64,000 bases of DNA from Schizosaccharomyces osmophilus (Eukaryota > Ascomycota > Schizosaccharomycetes > Schizosaccharomycetales > Schizosaccharomycetaceae): positions 4,712,001-4,776,000 of the forward strand of contig NC_079238.1 in NCBI RefSeq assembly GCF_027921745.1, given 5' to 3'. The notes under the pieces are model-generated. The model was not told where the DNA came from. It worked only from the letters and a program-made list of their open reading frames with translations, and did not search any database. A program made the position numbers and the translations under genes. Below, one piece after another: positions 52,476 to 63,854 of the stretch (the first letter of the stretch is position 1; every line of letters starts with the position of its first letter).

Positions 52476-52841
52476 CTTTCTATATATTCCGTGAACGATC
52501 GTGTTGGTCGTTTACAAGTTATATACAACTGGTATGTCCCAGTCCCGTTTATACAACTTTCCGTTTTCGTACGCATGACGTAATCATCAAGCAGGAAATC
52601 GTGGAACCTTTCGAAGAATCACGGATCATCTTTTTGCTGACGAATACGCAGGTGACGTGTATTGTCAACGCAGAAGAGCGAAGGCGGGCGGATTGCGCAG
52701 CGATTCTTTTTTTTTGTGTCCCTAGTGGAAAGAGAGCAGCGTCCCAAGGGGAAGAAGAGGAGGAAAGACAGAAAAAAAACCCCCCAAGTTGTATAAAGAG
52801 GGAGAAAAAATAAAACTCGTCCATGGAGTCTACGCGTTCAA

Positions 52842-52844
<3 letters not shown>

Positions 52845-52876
<32 letters not shown>
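52845..52876. repeat. (TC)16 microsatellite
   Basis: 32 bp of uninterrupted TC, 370-400 bp upstream of the gnd1 ATG (GA on the gnd1 strand). GA/CT tracts can exclude nucleosomes or vary in length between isolates. Confidence 0.95.
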
Positions 52877-52880
<4 letters not shown>

Positions 52881-53400
52881 TCTTTCCTCTCCTTTCAACC
52901 GCCAGCTAAATGTAAACAAACAACCCAAGACGACCATCTCTCCACTCTTTTCCAGCAAACATCCCTGCAAGGTCCATGACAAATCCTTAGGAACGAGGCC
53001 GTTCTCCCTCCTCTCCCCTCCGATGCGTCGTCATATACCTGTCGTTCTTGCCCTGTTGATTCGCTTCTGTGGTCCTTGAATCACTTGCATCGCTCAACCT
53101 TAATGAAAAGCTTCAACCTTGAATTCTTCGCAGTTTCGATTTATCTACGACGTCTCCATTGAGCGAGTTTCCCGTTGTCCCATCATTTTGCTTTGCTCTT
53201 TGTTTTGATGCTTTGAAGCGCCTTGGTGGTGGTGACCGCTTTCCCCACGTCCGTTCACTCAGCTCCAACCTTAAACAACGCGTGTCCAGTACTTGCGAAG
53301 GATGTAAACAAAGACTTTCTTTGTAAAAGAGGGTAGATGACGGTTTGGGATGGTTTGAATGGTTTAGTATAGTAGAGGATGCATAGGATGGTACAGGATG

Positions 53401-53427
53401 AAAAAAAAAAAAAAAAAAAAAAAAAAA
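53401..53427. repeat. A(27) homopolymer
   Basis: 27 consecutive A on the + strand in non-coding DNA. Likely length-variable and prone to sequencing error. Confidence 0.9.
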
Positions 53428-53780
53428 TGGATCCTCTGTATAGCTTTTGGTAACTTTTGTTTGCGGATGAATGTTACAACTCTCTATCTCTGTGTATGTC
53501 TCTCCCATTCAACGTCTTTTCCTTCTATGCCTCCTACTCTACCACTGTTACACTCCCTATGGAACCAATGGACAAGGCATGGCAGACTCGAAACCGCCAC
53601 TTTTGTTCTTTTCTAAGATAAAAAAAAAACAGCTCTCTAAATAACAATAAGATACTTTATAAAGGGAATATTACAAGAAAAAATTATGGTCATAGATTTT
53701 TCTTTCAAAGAACAAAAACGTAGTAGTTGTCCTAAACAGGATGCCTCCTGTCAACATCCACTTTTCCATCATGGACTTTT

Positions 53781-55495
53781 TTATCGACGGTAGGGATGAA
53801 AACTATGTCCACCGCCTCCTGCAGATCCTCCACGACGACCTCCACGATACCGTTGTCGATTGGGTCCTCCAGGATTTCGGTTGGGATATCCTCCGCCTCG
53901 TCCACCACTTCCTGAACCTGCTTCCCCAGGTCCCTTTGATGGATCGAAATACCCAGCTCCTCCTCCTTGTTGTTGCTGTTGCTGTTGCCATTCGGCCATC
54001 CCAGCTGGCATCGCAGGCTGCGTATACGGCATCGTGCCTGCGGCCGCTGCCGGCATATTCCGCATTGCTTCCATATACTGCTGCATTTGACGATAATATT
54101 GCGCCATCATCGCAGGTGTCATGCCTCCGTACATATTCATGTTTTGTGAATAATACGGATTCATTCCTCCATTGAAATTCTGCTGGTGTCGGTCATGGCT
54201 TTCCCGTAAACTCGACTTTGGCGTAGCCCGTTTCACTTCCACTGGCTTTCCATGAATCGTGATGTACGGTTGTGACATCGTCGCCTCTACCGCAGACTCA
54301 TTTTCAAAGGTTACAAATCCAAATCCACGGGGCCGTCCCGTGTCTTTGTCCATCATTAGCGTCGCATCTAATACTCGGCCAAAATTATTAAAGAAATCGC
54401 GAAATTCTTCTTCTGTGCAATCCCCTGGAACTCCCCCTACAAACATCTTTGCTGTTTTTTCTTGCTCTTCTCGAGGAATTGCTCGCTTCGGGTCAATCTA
54501 TCCCACGTTAGCATACACTTTTCCACCCAATCTCATCCAAAAAATCTTCCGATAAATTGTTTCTCTTTTACTTACTATTTTTCCGTCCAAATGATGCTCT
54601 TTCGACATCACGTCGTTTACACATCTGGGATCCTTAAACGTCAAAAATCCAAACCCACGTGATCGTCCGCTCGTGCTGTCTCGCATAACTGTACAGTCTA
54701 AAACTTCACCAAACTGTTCAAAGTAATCACGGAGTGACTCTAATTACGTTAACAACCTTGCTCTTTCCAAACACCGAATTTCTGAATTCTTTCTTTTGAT
54801 TTTCGCCAACTCCACCAACGTCTTGACCGGCCGATTTCTAAATCAAATCTCTTTCACTTACCATCAGTCGTTTCCCAGTTCAAGCCACCAATAAACATTT
54901 TTCTAGCTCAGTTAGCTTCACCATTCACCACCTTTCCTATCTGGAACAATAGGATTTTGTCAACTAGTCCATACCCGTCCTCTTTATTAAAAGGGCTTTG
55001 GTCTTCTTTATTTTCGTCCTGCTGTCTTGTCTCGGAATACGACATGCCAGTGGGATTGGGTACGTTCGCATACGAAGGGGTGGAGTTTTCAGTGCTTTCT
55101 GCTGCTTCCCAGCTAGCTGAAATTCGAGCCTGTTCTTCATCCTCATTTCCAGTGAATCCTTTGTGCTCAGCTCCATCGTCTTCGTACGTCTCTTGATGCG
55201 AATATTCATCCACATTGGCGCCTTCTTTTTCACTTTTTGCTGGGTTCGAAATCTCTGTCTCGTTTTCTTCGCCAATTTCTTCGTTTTTCGCTATTTTTTC
55301 TTCTCCACCAGCTTCTAAAGATTGATTTTCTCCTTGCTTTGACTCATTTTTTGATTCGCCTGTCTCTTGAGATTTCTCAACATCATTCTCTTCACCACTA
55401 ATCAGTTCAATTATTAGTCTATTGTCCTGCCACGCACGTCTTACTTACTATAGGTCTTTAAATAACTCATCGTCTTCAAAATCCGATCCTCCCAT
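53781..55495 (-). CDS. Two-RRM hnRNP, mRNA cleavage factor (Hrp1-like)
   Basis: Nuclear RNA-binding protein resembling S. cerevisiae Hrp1/Nab4, a subunit of cleavage factor I in mRNA 3'-end formation; matches S. pombe SPBC660.15 by position. Exons 55495-55449, 55397-54975, 54902-54862, 54739-54576 and 54497-53781 give 463 aa. The N-terminal ~155 residues are very acidic. RRM1 begins GKMFIGGLNWETTD across a 41-nt exon, with RSRGFGFLTF as RNP1. RRM2 is KMFVGGVPGDC and RPRGFGFVTF. The C terminus is Met/Asn/Gln-rich then Arg/Gly-rich (RGG type), ending HPYRR. All junctions keep frame. Confidence 0.94.
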
Positions 55496-56146
55496 CCCGA
55501 ATATAAGAATCTATTGACAAAAGAATTATGGTGGTAGTAGTGAAATGGAAAGACGTGAAATCCCCGCGCTTCACTCTTACTTTGGGAAAGGCAGTGCACC
55601 ACTGTATGTTGTTTTACTGAGGAATAATGAAGTTTAACAATAGTAAAGAAACTCCTATTTACGTAATGTTTTGTTAGGCAGATGTATATATTAATGCTAA
55701 TAAAAACGAAACTAAGAGGTGTGATAATAAGACATATGAAAATAAAAGGTAACGGAGAAAAGTAGAAACCGAAAAAGAACAGGAGAATTTGGCGTTCTTA
55801 GCGTGGAGATGGAAGTATGTTGTCGCGGGTATATTAGAATCCAGCAGAATAAATAAGATAAATGAGAACCGGACATAAAAATAAGGGAATAAAGAGGGAA
55901 TAAAGTATACTGAGGAGTAGATGAAATGCTAGTTTGTTTACCTTCGCTCTGAATGCAAAGAAAAGGGTGTTTTGGCTAGTGGAAACAGAAACAGAAGTCG
56001 CCAGAAGGGAAGAAAATCGTGTCAAGAAAGAGAACTATAAAAAAATCAAAAACGAACCAGAAGACAAATTTGGGAAATCCTTATTCAGGAGGCGTCTGCC
56101 TTGCAGAGAGTTACGAGACAATCTGCGGTTTTCATATTGACAAATC
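55496..56146. other. Intergenic region between the RNA-binding gene and mik1
   Basis: 651 bp between genes on the same (minus) strand. A-rich; no gene supported. Confidence 0.6.
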
Positions 56147-57935
56147 CTAAAGAGTGGTTTCCAGCCAGGAAGAACGATCTTCAAAAATGATCGCTGGTAA
56201 TTTTGATTGTTCATGCACATACCCGATTTCATCCGTGCTTAGCAGCTGTTCAGCAGTGATTCGATCTTCTGGATCTGGTGCTATCATTCTATAAAGCATT
56301 TTTTCAAGAGACTCAGCACAAGCCGTTTTCGACAGTAACATCTGTTCCTGGGGTGTCAGGAACTGTGTTAACTTTGGCAAATCAGAAAAATCGGCTGAGC
56401 GTAATCGCTGCCATTCGAGACCGTTGTCTGGAAGAACCACGTTGGTCGCTGCCTCAATCATGCTAAGGCCCAAAGAAAAAATATCGGCCGGTTTATCATA
56501 AGCATGCATCATTAATACTTCCGGTGCTATGTACATCCTGTCCCCCTCCAAGTCTGACAATGAAGAAACTGGAAGACTTGAAGATAAACCAAAGTCGGAA
56601 ATTTTTAGATTTCCTTCGCGGGTAATAAGCACATTCGAAGGCTTCACGTCTAGATGCACAACTCCGAGCCTATGCAAGTAGAATAAACCCTAAAAAAGTC
56701 AACAAACATCTGTTCAAATTACTTACCTGGCCCAACTGTAATAGAATTTTCCAAACACGGAACGAATCGAGTACTTGCATTAAACCCAGTTCCGTTAAAA
56801 ATGTGCCTAAATCACCATTTTCGCAATATTCTAGTTGAAGAAAAAGTTGATCTTTATGTTCCCAAAAGTCGACCATGTTCACAATGCGCGGAGAGTCGCG
56901 CACCTGATTCAGAATATTGGCTTCCTGAATTTGTCGCATAGTTTCCTTCGTGCTATTACCTTTTCTCTTCACAATTTTCACAATCGAAAAATCTTCAGCC
57001 ATTTTTGAAACCTTGTAAACATAAGAGAAATCACTTTCGCGCAACAATTTCACCTGGCAAAATCGGCCATACAGCATTTCGGTACAGCGGTCGACATCAT
57101 TAAACTCATCATGACTCATTGTACTAAAGAGGTTTGGACTTGTAGGTGTCCAACTCAGCGATGACGATTCATCTTCATCTTCGTCCTCATCTTCTTTCCA
57201 ACTTGTCGTAGGGGGAGTATGTAGAAAAATAGATTGAGACTTAGTTGGCGTATTATAAGTACTCATGTACTCATCAGGGCTACAAGAAAATGTTGGCAAT
57301 GGTAGCATATCCATGCTGTCTTCCAAATCCTCAGATGCCGACTTTTCGGACTTCAAGCATTGCAAAAAATCAGGACCAGGGCACTTCCTGCGAAGTAGTA
57401 GGGAAGAAGGGGACGTTGGGGATTCTGGGTAACCACTGCTCATATGAGAAATGCGTTTACAGGGTGTGTGAGGTTGTTCGCTTTTTGGGTTAGTTGAATT
57501 GATTTCCCATAACATTTGTTTTTCGCGTTTCGACAAGAGCCCTGTACTAAGTGCACCAGAAAAATTTGTATGATTTTTATCTAAAGGTGTTATATTCTCT
57601 TGACGTTGATCACTATCTTTTCTTTTACAGTCTAAAAGACTAGGAAGGAGTCCCGGTGGTTTTTTTTCGTCGACATCCATTCGAGAGAACAATCCACGTC
57701 GTAAAGTAGTAGATAAGCGCACATTTTTCTTAGGATTCATCAATGGCGTATGTGGACTGTCTTCGAATGCGGAAGCATTGTTGATTTGCGATTGAGGTGA
57801 GTAGGACTCATTGGACATTGAATCACTAATGATGCTTTCATTCCCAGAAAACAGTCGCCTTTTCCGTGCATGGTCATCTAAGGAAGAAAACGATGAACGC
57901 GTTGGTGTACTAGGTGTCATAGAAACAGAATCCAT
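56147..57935 (-). CDS. mik1: Wee1-family mitotic inhibitor kinase Mik1
   Basis: Tyrosine-directed kinase that phosphorylates Cdc2 Tyr15 to hold cells out of mitosis, mainly in S phase. Exons 57935-56727 and 56689-56147 (37-nt intron) give 583 aa (S. pombe 581). The ~290-residue N terminus is disordered, rich in SP/TP sites and an acidic run (EDEDEDEDESSS). The kinase domain follows: VKIVKRKG holds the ATP-binding lysine, EYCENGDLGTFL the hinge, HLDVKPSNVLI the catalytic loop, DFGLSSSLPV the magnesium site, and EGDRMYIAPEVLM, the Wee1-type activation end. It shares a divergent promoter rich in MCB sites with ssb1. Identity over wee1 rests on the ssb1/egt2/tcg1 neighbours. Confidence 0.95.
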
Positions 57936-58363
57936 TATTGATATATCCCGTATCTTTGTTCTTTAAATAACTAGGAGTTTATAGATAATATATATTGTAA
58001 GTACAAAATGAGGCGACACGTAAATGGTTGAAGTGATTGGAACTTTCAGTATTATTGAGGTTTATTTCTCCCAATTAAATAGATCAGCTTCTCAAATTCT
58101 TTGGGAAGTTTCCTTTCCAAAGAAAGGAACTAATATGTCTTGTTTATTGAGTGTTGCTGGAAGAAGACAGCATTCATCAAGTAAACAATAAACAGAGTCG
58201 CGAGTTTCATGACGCGTACACAAACGCGTCGCGTCGCGTCGCGTAAATGACAATTATTTACCTGACGCGTCGGGTCCTTCTTGAGTAGTATTTCAATATA
58301 ACGCGACGCGCCGCCGTATCCTTCCTAAAACCAAACACTCAAAAAAGCAAAGTAAATTGAAAA
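57936..58363. promoter_or_regulatory. Shared divergent promoter of mik1 and ssb1
   Basis: 428 bp between the two start codons. It carries a cluster of MluI cell-cycle boxes at 58212-58311, listed separately. Both genes are S-phase (MBF) genes in S. pombe. Confidence 0.85.
58212..58311. promoter_or_regulatory. MCB cluster (MBF/DSC1 sites)
   Basis: Perfect ACGCGT at 58212-58217, 58224-58229 and 58265-58270. The second opens a tandem of four CGCGT units (58225-58244). ACGCGACGCGC at 58301-58311 adds near matches. The cluster is 53-152 bp from ssb1 and 277-376 bp from mik1. Such density is strong evidence for Res1/Res2-Cdc10 (MBF) control at G1/S. Confidence 0.9.
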
Positions 58364-60286
58364 ATGGCCGAACGGCTTTCCGTTGGTTCGTTGCGTGTTA
58401 TAAAGTATGTTTCATTTAATTTAAATCAGTATAAAAACGAATTTGCACACGAAGTACTAACACGGTAAATTAGCACCTCAGATTCTTCGTCTTATCCTCC
58501 AAATCCTGTTCTTCAGGTATTGACGGTTAAAGAATTAAACTCGAACCCCACATCTGGAGCACCTAAACGCTATCGTGTTGTTCTTTCCGACTCCATTAAC
58601 TATGCACAGTCCATGCTTAGCACTCAACTCAACCACTTAGTAGCTGAAAATAAGCTTGCGAAGGGTGCTTTTGTGCAACTCACACAATTTACGGTCAATA
58701 TCATGAAAGAAAGAAAGATCTTGATTGTTCTTGGTCTAGACGTATTAACTGAACTTGGATTCATGGAAAAGATTGGAAACCCGGCCGGGTTAGAAACTGT
58801 AGACTCACTGCGTCAACAACCTCAACCTCCCGTAAATGAAGGATCCTTGAATCAACCTTCTGCGCCCGCCAACTATCCTGCTAACACAGGTAGTTTTTAC
58901 GGAAATAACTCACCCAGTACTGCACCTGCTCCTCCCCCGATGGTAAAGAGACCTTCGGGTCCTAATCCAGCAAATGGTTACAGCACTATCATCTATCCTA
59001 TCGAAGGTCTTTCTCCTTATCAAAACAAGTGGACCATTCGGGCTCGTGTTACCAACAAGTCCGATATCAAACACTGGCATAACCAACGTGGCGAGGGAAA
59101 GCTTTTCAGCGTCAATTTATTAGATGAAAGTGGCGAGATTCGAGCTACTGGGTTCAACGATCAGGTGGACGCTTTTTACGACATTTTGCATGAAGGCCAA
59201 GTTTACTACATCAGTCGCTGTCGTGTCAACATCGCCAAAAAACAATTCACGAATGTTCAGAATGAGTACGAGCTTATGTTTGAGCGTGATACCGAAATAA
59301 AAAAAGCTGAAGATCAATCCGCTGTACCTGTAGCAAGATTTAGTTTTGTCTCGTTACAAGAAGTTGGCAATGTTGCCAAGGACGCTGTAATTGATGTTAT
59401 TGGTGTCTTGCAAAGTATCGGTCCTGTGCAACAAATCACCAGCCGCGCTACTTCTCGGGGTTTTGATAAGCGTGATATTACTGTTGTTGATCAAACTGGG
59501 TTTGAAATGAGGATTACTTTATGGGGAAAACTTGCAATTGAATTCTCCGCTCCCGAAGAGAGCGTTTTGGCCTTCAAGGGTGTAAAAGTAAACGATTTCC
59601 AAGGTCGATCTTTATCTATGTTAACTAGTAGCACCATGTCTACTGATCCCGATATCCAAGAATCTCACCTGCTGAAAGGCTGGTATGATGGACAGGGTAG
59701 AGGCCAAGATTTTGCCAAACATAGCAATAATGCATCAATCAGCTCCGTTTCTGGACGCTCAGCGGAAAGGAAGACCATTGCAGACGTTCAAGCGGAACAT
59801 TTGGGCATGTCCGAAACACCTGACTATTTTAGTTTGAAAGGTACAATTGTTTATATCCGAAAGAAGAACGTATCGTACCCTGCGTGCCCTGCGCCAGATT
59901 GCAATAAAAAGATTTTCGACCAAGGGGGTTCTTGGCGATGTGAGAAATGTAATAAAGAATATGATGCTCCTCAATATCGATACATTATGACTATTGCAGT
60001 TGGTGATCATACTGGACAACTTTGGTTAAATGTTTTTGATGATGTTGGCAAAATAATTATGCATAAATCTGCGGACGAACTTAACGATTATCAAGAGAAC
60101 GATGAAAACGCTTTTATGAATTGTATGGCTGAAGCATGCTACATGCCATATATCTTTCAATGTCGCGCAAAGCAAGATAACTTTAAAGGAGAGACTCGTG
60201 TTCGTTACACTGTCACTTCCTTAAGTCAAATGAACTGGCAAGAAGAATCCAAGAAATTGATTGATTATATCCAAGGTGCAAACTAA
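58364..60286 (+). CDS. ssb1: Replication protein A large subunit
   Basis: RPA70: the main single-stranded DNA-binding subunit of the RPA trimer in replication, repair and telomere work. Exons 58364-58404 and 58474-60286 give 617 aa. The short first exon codes MAERLSVGSLRVI; the junction yields NTSDSSSYPP and the N-terminal protein-interaction OB fold. A Pro/Asn/Ser-rich linker (residues ~120-170) leads to DNA-binding OB folds A and B (YQNKWTIRARVTNKSDI, LFSVNLLDESGEIRAT, VDQTGFEMRITLWG). OB fold C holds a zinc ribbon: C-x4-C in CPAPDCNKK and C-x2-C in WRCEKCNKEY. Driven by the MCB promoter shared with mik1. Confidence 0.97.
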
Positions 60287-60964
60287 ACTTCATTCACACA
60301 GTTACTCGCTGGTCGAGGAAAATTTTGCAAGACCCCTAAACGGGATCATTAATTGTGTATGAGAGCTCATCCTAGATTCATACTAAAATACTTCTCTCTT
60401 TTTTTTTTATTTAATACAATTTAGTTGCTATTTAACTCATCCCATACTGGTATACTCTTTATTAATTGAAATACTTTTGAAGTCAACACGAAACGGATCG
60501 TTTACTAGAAACAATTTAAAAAAAGAATTACAGTATCATTATTAAAATGTTTCAGCGCTGAAAAGCAAGATCAATCTTTGTTCGTACGTCTGCTCAAACT
60601 CTCGACAATCAAAATCAGAAAACGTTTCCTATAAATTTTACTCAAGTTTCAAAAGAAACTACTTTCCATTGAATTCCTTCTCTTACTGAATCTTATAAAG
60701 CGCGTATCTTGTCTTTCCAGCTTTTCTATTAAAAACAACGAAAAGCAGGGTCGGTCGCGTTCTTTTAACAACTTCCAACTACGTTTCTATCCACAATTCC
60801 GCTTCCGCTTTTTTTGGCTACATAATTTTGACGTTACAACTAAATTTAAGTCTTTTATTGTTTGATGTCTAAGCATTGAGTTGATTTATAACTTCTTTTT
60901 TTTTTTACGGGATTCATTCTTTTTTTGTAACTACAGTCCTTTTGACCCCTTTTTTAGGTTGAAC
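60287..60964. other. Intergenic region ssb1 to egt2
   Basis: 678 bp, T-rich. A TTTTTTAG acceptor-like sequence sits 6 bp before the egt2 ATG, so a 5'-leader intron is possible. No gene supported. Confidence 0.6.
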
Positions 60965-62155
60965 ATGTCAGAATGTATTCCTTTTGGACGTGCTTTAAAG
61001 CCGTATTTTATGTTAGATGAAAAATACGTATCTGTGAATAACGCGAGCTCGGGGGTGGTTTGTGTTCCTGCTTTTCAACGACATTTACAGTTGTTGGAGG
61101 AATCAGAAAAGGTCCAAGATTTACAAACGAGATACAGGTTACCCAAACTAGCCGAAAAAACTATGGATCAACTAGCAGAACTCTTGGATACCAGTCCTAA
61201 CAACCTTGCATTTTGTTTTTCCGCTACACAGGCGATTAGTTCTATTCTCTTAACGTTTCCTTGGATAGCTAACGATAGGATCTTAACTTTAAATCTGGCT
61301 TATCCTACATGCCAATTTGCTGTTGATTTTGTTCAAGATCGGTACGATGTTCAGATGGATACCATAGACATCGACTTTGCTTATGACCGTTCTGAGCTTT
61401 TGTCTCGAGTGGAATCGTATTTGGCAAAGAACAAGCCAAGACTCTTCATATTTGATTTTGTCACTTCTATGCCAGTGATTCAACTACCTTGCAAGGAACT
61501 CATCCAACTCTGTAAGAAATACAACGTGATTAGTGTTATAGATGCTGCTCATGGGATTGGGCTTTCTCCTCTTTCCATGTCGTCCCTGGACCCTGATTTT
61601 TTGTATACTAATGCTCATAAATGGCTGAATGCACCTTCAGGTACGACCATCTTGTATGTGTCTAAAAAGTACCACAATTCAATTGAAGCCCTTCCAATCT
61701 CCTACGGCTATCACATTCGTAAACAAAAATCTCCTCCCCCGGCCCCTTTAAACGCAAGGTTTCTGTATGCTTCTTCTACGGATTTACCTAAATTTATCGC
61801 CATTGATGCTGCAATAGCGTTCAGAAAGTCTATCGGCGGTGAACATAAGATTCAAAATTATAACTATGACATTATTATAAAGGGCGCGAAAATCATTGCT
61901 GAAGCCTTAGGGACATCTTATTTTGTATTAGCTCCTCCTATTGCTATGGTAAACGTCGAAATTCCCCTGCGGCGTATGCCATCCGCTGAATTTTTTGAAT
62001 ATTTTTGGCAAAGCAAGAATACTTTTCTTCGCTTCGTCGAATACCACGGCAAGTTTTACACTCGTATAGCCGGTGCTCCTTTCTTGGAAGAATCGGATTT
62101 TGTTTACATAGCGGGTGTCTTAAAAGAGCTTTGTCAAAATTCACCTGAAAACTAA
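60965..62155 (+). CDS. egt2: PLP-dependent class V lyase, ergothioneine pathway (Egt2-type)
   Basis: 396-aa aminotransferase class-V fold enzyme; by position and family the likely hercynylcysteine sulfoxide lyase that completes ergothioneine. The fold shows AFCFSATQAISSIL early, IFDFVTSMPVIQLP, the PLP aspartate in VIDAAHGIGL, and the Schiff-base lysine in YTNAHKWLNAPSGTT. The C-terminal small domain ends in FLRFVEYHGKFYTRI. The open frame continues 28 codons upstream, but those codons contain no ATG and are T-rich, so ATG 60965 is used. Activity beyond the family fold is inferred. Confidence 0.9.
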   Translation: MSECIPFGRALKPYFMLDEKYVSVNNASSGVVCVPAFQRHLQLLEESEKVQDLQTRYRLPKLAEKTMDQLAELLDTSPNNLAFCFSATQAISSILLTFPWIANDRILTLNLAYPTCQFAVDFVQDRYDVQMDTIDIDFAYDRSELLSRVESYLAKNKPRLFIFDFVTSMPVIQLPCKELIQLCKKYNVISVIDAAHGIGLSPLSMSSLDPDFLYTNAHKWLNAPSGTTILYVSKKYHNSIEALPISYGYHIRKQKSPPPAPLNARFLYASSTDLPKFIAIDAAIAFRKSIGGEHKIQNYNYDIIIKGAKIIAEALGTSYFVLAPPIAMVNVEIPLRRMPSAEFFEYFWQSKNTFLRFVEYHGKFYTRIAGAPFLEESDFVYIAGVLKELCQNSPEN

Positions 62156-62539
62156 TAACTTACGACATAACTTTGCGGCTAATCCACCGCTTATGCTTCT
62201 AGCTACGAATACAGAAATACCTCACGATAGATACGACATATGCATAAATACAATTTTTTATTCATAACATGTTTTTTTTATAGTTCAGACAACATCCATA
62301 TGCTTTCCAACATACGAACAAATATATAAATTACAAAAAGCCTATGCAATAAATCCTATTCTACAGTTTTTTAGTTCTTACGCAAAGACTTTCTGCAGGA
62401 AAATGAACAAACGTTATAAGCGCAAGCGCAGGGTAAAGGAAGAAACATAAGTCGAAGGAACAAAGGGAGCTCTAAAAGAAAGTACAAACGATTACAGAGC
62501 ATGACAAATCATAAACTTAGAACATTTACTACAGCCTCC
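62156..62539. other. Convergent region egt2 to tcg1
   Basis: 384 bp, AT-rich, with poly-T near 62270. No gene supported. Confidence 0.6.
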
Positions 62540-63854
62540 TCAAGCAGAAGCAGTAGCCTTCTCAGCAGAATCGGCTTCAACATTTGCAGCGGAAGCCTCT
62601 TGAGTGGCAGAAGCAGCTTGTTCGGATTCAGCCTTCTCACCCTCCTCAGAAACGGCATTATTTTCATCTTCCTTCTCCTCTGTTTCTTTTTGCTTTTCTT
62701 CACGAGATATAGCATTCTTAACAACCAAGGTAAGATCACCAATTTGTTTACCGTTCATTTCTTCAATGGCACGAGTTTGTTCTTCAGGAGTGCTGAAGGA
62801 AACAAAACCGAAACCACGACCACGGCGTTGTTCACCACGAAGCTTGATGCGGCGGATAATATAAGGAGGGAGAGAACGAACAGCAATACGAGCCCGGATA
62901 GGGTTGTAAGCATCGAACATCTCCTTCAAGCCTTCGTTTGTTAAAGTAACCGAAAGGCCAGAAACATAGATAGAGTTAGGGGGAAGAGGCTTAGCCTTCT
63001 TCTTGCCAGCAGCATTTCTAGACTTGTTGTTTTGTTTTTTTTCTGTAGAAAGAGGTTCAGAGGATTCTTGGCTTTCCTCATCTTCCTTTTCAGGAGAAGC
63101 TTCAGAATCTTCAGCGGTAGTGGCGGTTTCATTATTTTCTTTATCGGAAGTATTCTTCTCCTTAAGCTTCACATGGTTAGCCACACAGCTCTTATAATAG
63201 TAAAGTCTGACTTACTTCTTTCTTTGATTTTTTGGGTTGTTTTTGAACAGGGCGAGCTCTCTGAACGGCAATCTCGCGTTCGTTCAAGGTTTTTCCATTT
63301 AAGGTATCAATAGCCTTCTCTACATCTTCCTCGCTGGCGAATGTGACGAAGGCGATACCAGATGGTACTAGGCGAGTTCCACGGCGTACGCGGCGGAAAG
63401 GGATGGTAACTTTGCGACTGAACTTAGTTAGCAATCACCTCCACTAATCAATTTATCAAACAATAGGGCAAACCACTCGAGTAATTGTTGCGATTCAAAC
63501 GAAACCAACTGTTAACGCCATAAAAATGTCCCATTTATTGGCTCTAGAAAATCCATAACAATTTGGTTTCTGTTTTCTATTTTAGCAATTTACTTCAACA
63601 TTCTCCTCATACGAAGAGATACGGTTTAGTCCCTTTTAATTAACATACACAGCTCCGACAGTTTCAAACAAAGAACGGATCTCGCTCTTCTTGGTAGAGG
63701 TATTCAAGCGGCCAACAAAGACACGGAAATCTTGTTCTTGGTTTGTGGTTTCTTTTGGAGATTCAGCGGCAGAAGCAGCAGTGTTTACAGAGTTCTCTAC
63801 TTGCTCTTGAATCACAGTTGGTGTGTTATCAACAACGGTTCCTTCTGCAGACAT
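62540..63854 (-). CDS. tcg1: Two-RRM telomeric single-stranded DNA-binding protein Tcg1
   Basis: RRM protein that in S. pombe binds single-stranded telomeric G-strand DNA and affects telomere length. Exons 63854-63649, 63417-63216 and 63166-62540 give 344 aa. RRM1 (residues ~42-125) starts FRVFVGRLNTSTKKSE and, across intron 1, reads GAVRKVTIPFRRVRRGTRL and GIAFVTF. A Lys/Glu/Ser-rich linker follows. RRM2 starts NSIYVSGLSVTLTNEGL and has RGRGFGFVSF as RNP1. The C-terminal ~50 residues are Glu/Ala-rich. Junctions keep frame. Start ATG at 63854 with ~146 bp upstream in the window. Confidence 0.93.

Larger units (their letters stand above)
52476..53780. other. gnd1 upstream region with simple repeats
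   Basis: 1.3 kb with no supported gene. It contains a (TC)16 tract and an A(27) run, both listed, and pyrimidine/purine-rich sequence between. Parts serve as gnd1 promoter and as the 3' flank of the RNA-binding protein gene. Confidence 0.65.

Noticed and set aside
53741-54175. 144-codon frame over the RNA-binding gene
   Set aside because: It lies antisense to the Arg/Gly-rich tail of the RRM protein, whose low-complexity codons open the opposite frames.
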